A stretch of DNA of 6,306 nt, taken from contig JAQUNT010000147.1 of assembly GCA_028717525.1 (NCBI GenBank), forward strand, positions 1 through 6,306. Reading direction: 5' to 3'. Shown piece by piece: positions 4,686 to 6,306 of this stretch (positions within the stretch are counted from its first letter, which is position 1; each line of letters starts with the position of its first letter). A program made the translations under genes and the position numbers. The notes below the pieces were generated by a model, which had not been told where the DNA came from, searched no databases, and saw only the letters and a program-made list of their open reading frames with translations. The DNA is from Elusimicrobiota bacterium. Lineage in GTDB: Bacteria; Elusimicrobiota; Elusimicrobia; UBA1565; UBA9628.

Positions 4686-6306
4686 GGACGGCCGCGCATC
4701 CAGAGCCGCCCCAGGTAGCTCTCCGTGCGCCGGATGCCCCGCCCCAGGTCCAGGCCTGCGGCGAGTATGCGGCGCATGTCCTTCGGGCGCAAAGGCCGGT
4801 CCTGCCGCAGGCCCAGGCGGCGGCGCAGGAAGAGTATGATGTCCTTGGGGACCATGGCCAGGTCAGCGGCCAGGCCCGCCTCGTCGCCGAGCGCGGCGCG
4901 GACCAGGCCCCTGTTGAAGTAGCCCCAGCAGGAGCCTGGGGAGCGGGCCACGGCCGCGTCGAGCTCGCGCAGGGCCTCGGCATGCCGGCCCAGGACCCGG
5001 TAGGCCTCCCCGCGCCAGACCATGGCCTCGAAGTCCTTGCTGTCGAGCTCCCGGGCCCGGTCGAGGTCCTCCAGCGCCCCGCGCGCGTCGCCGAGCTTGA
5101 GGCGAGCGGCCCCGCGCCAGCCGAAGACGAAAGTCCGGCCCCCCAGGCGCACGGCCTCGTCGAACCTGGAGAGGGCCTCGCGGTAGCGTCCCAGCCAGAG
5201 CAGGATCTCGCCGGACCAGGTCAGCACCTCCGGCCTCTCGGAGCCCTCGGCCAGGCGCAAGGCCGCGGCGAGCTCGCGGCGGGCCTCTTTGGCCCGTCCC
5301 ATGGCCAGCAGGGCCTCGGCCGTGCGGCAGCGCACCCACCAATTCCGGGGCGCCCGGCTGAGGATGCGCCTCCCCAGGGCCGCTACCGCGGCAAAATCCT
5401 CCAGGCTCAGCAGGGGCAGGACGAAGGCCTGCCGCATCCAGCCGTAGCGCGCCTCGGGCCGCCGGCTCACCGCCCGCTGCTCGGCCAGGGCCTCGCGCTT
5501 GCGGCCCAGCTGGTCGAGGAGGATGGCCCGGCAGTAGGCGAACCAGTGCGCATAGGCCTTGGCGTTCTTGGTTTGCCGGACGCGCTCCAGTTCCGCGGCG
5601 CAGAAGCCGCGCTCTCCCACGGCGCGGCGCGCCTTGGGCGACCAGGGCCAGAGGAAGGCGGCGGGGATCTCCGGCGGCCCCAGCCGCGCCAGCATGGCTT
5701 CCGCGAGCCGGAAGGCCTGGCCGTAGCGCCCGGCGCAGAGCAAAGCCGAGAAGACCTCCGGCCACTGGCGAGCGATCCCCTCGGGTGCGCGCCTCAGAAG
5801 CAGGCTCTCGAGGCTCCGGCCGTAGCCGCCGGCAGCGACCAAGAGCAGCAGGGCCCCGACCCAGTCCCCCGGCGCGCCGGCCGAGCCCTCGGCCAAAGCG
5901 CGCTGCAGCTCCTTCTCGGCCCGGGCCGGCCGTCCCCGCGCCAGCAGCAGCTTGGCCAGCAAAGTCCGGGTCCCGGGCTGCCCGGGCCGCGCAAGGAGCT
6001 CCGCGCGCGCCGCGGTCTCCGTGCGCTCGAGGTCGTTGGCCTGCAGGGCCCGGCCCTGCCTGCCCTGCAGGCGGGCCAAGGCCAGGCGGGCGTCCGCGGC
6101 CCGGCCCGGCAGCCGAGCCGCCCGCAGCAGGCGCCGCTTGGCCTCGGCCAGCCGGCCGCGCGATTCCAGGAAGCGCGCCAGGTCGAGCTCCAGGTCCGCC
6201 GAGTCCGGCCGGGCCGCCGCGGCCTTGCGGAAGCCCTTGAGCGCCGCGTCCCAGCGCTCCTGCTTCTCCGCGATGCGCGCGCGCCACAGGCAGGTCTCCC
6301 AGGCCG
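4682..6306 (-). CDS. TPR-repeat protein, 5' end cut off by the window edge
   Basis: The frame is open from the right edge to TGA at 4684-4682, giving 540 residues in view. No clear start is visible, and the first codons already read as helical repeat, so the gene begins outside. Most of it is helix-turn-helix repeats. The best canonical TPRs are at about residues 359-456: ILLWLGRYREALSRFDEAV, ARLKLGDARGALEDLDRA and AYRVLGRHAEALRELDAAV. More degenerate repeats fill residues 30-360, with a Trp/Pro-rich irregular patch near 216-222 (FLWPWSP). After the repeats comes a basic tail (RRRLGL, then MRRILAAGLDLGRGIRR). No signal peptide or enzyme motif is seen in this part. TPR arrays are protein-binding scaffolds, so this is probably an adaptor. 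Its stop overlaps the methyltransferase start by 4 nt, so the two are cotranscribed and may act together, though no partner can be named. An N-terminal catalytic domain outside the window cannot be excluded. Confidence 0.85.
   Translation of the reverse strand, partial: AWETCLWRARIAEKQERWDAALKGFRKAAAARPDSADLELDLARFLESRGRLAEAKRRLLRAARLPGRAADARLALARLQGRQGRALQANDLERTETAARAELLARPGQPGTRTLLAKLLLARGRPARAEKELQRALAEGSAGAPGDWVGALLLLVAAGGYGRSLESLLLRRAPEGIARQWPEVFSALLCAGRYGQAFRLAEAMLARLGPPEIPAAFLWPWSPKARRAVGERGFCAAELERVRQTKNAKAYAHWFAYCRAILLDQLGRKREALAEQRAVSRRPEARYGWMRQAFVLPLLSLEDFAAVAALGRRILSRAPRNWWVRCRTAEALLAMGRAKEARRELAAALRLAEGSERPEVLTWSGEILLWLGRYREALSRFDEAVRLGGRTFVFGWRGAARLKLGDARGALEDLDRARELDSKDFEAMVWRGEAYRVLGRHAEALRELDAAVARSPGSCWGYFNRGLVRAALGDEAGLAADLAMVPKDIILFLRRRLGLRQDRPLRPKDMRRILAAGLDLGRGIRRTESYLGRLWMRGRP

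Noticed and set aside
4863..6287. A 474-codon minus-strand frame within the TPR gene
   Set aside because: The alternative frame gives Gly/Ala/Arg/Pro-rich sequence, whereas the chosen frame shows repeated TPR signatures.
1..6306. A defence system, CRISPR array, transposon, prophage or retron
   Set aside because: No repeats with regular spacing, transposase, integrase, reverse transcriptase or nuclease motif is seen; the cyclase lacks the neighbouring effector genes of CBASS or Pycsar systems.

Overview
The window is very GC-rich (roughly 70% by eye) and bacterial. It is packed with genes, and no tRNA, rRNA, CRISPR array, transposase or phage gene is visible. There are six protein genes, two of them cut by the window edges. 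The base composition, compact layout and secreted proteins with long Ala/Pro/Ser-rich stretches behind an 'AAQV' signal-peptide end suggest a high-GC member of the Elusimicrobiota. This is an impression from memory, not a sequence comparison; another high-GC Gram-negative lineage such as Myxococcota remains possible.

Left part, minus strand, in transcription order: (1) a soluble class III adenylate cyclase (2746-1295) with an N-terminal module carrying a CxxC/CxxC zinc-ribbon-like knuckle; (2) a 78-residue lipoprotein with a short coiled coil and a Lys/Pro/Ala tail (1207-971); (3) after two adjacent hairpins, a secreted protein (872 to beyond the left edge) whose C-terminal part carries a GExH motif and resembles the ChaN/EreA/TIKI superfamily.

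Middle, plus strand: a 134-bp divergent intergenic region separates the cyclase from a 263-residue secreted protein of unknown function (2881-3672). Its N-terminus has the same design as the left-edge secreted protein.

Right part, minus strand: a large TPR-repeat protein (from beyond the right edge to 4682) is joined by an ATGA stop/start overlap to an RlmI/RlmK-like class I SAM-dependent methyltransferase (4685-3669). The methyltransferase and the plus-strand secreted gene meet tail to tail, and both stop codons lie in one CTAG palindrome.

The genes do not form an obvious pathway. Best-supported pairings are the TPR/methyltransferase operon and the two secreted proteins that share a presequence. 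Three genes (both secreted proteins and the cyclase) lack a Shine-Dalgarno sequence but have a TANNNT hexamer 6-8 nt before the start codon, which suggests leaderless transcripts. The lipoprotein instead has a clear AGGAG site. I see no convincing new defence or mobile system here.
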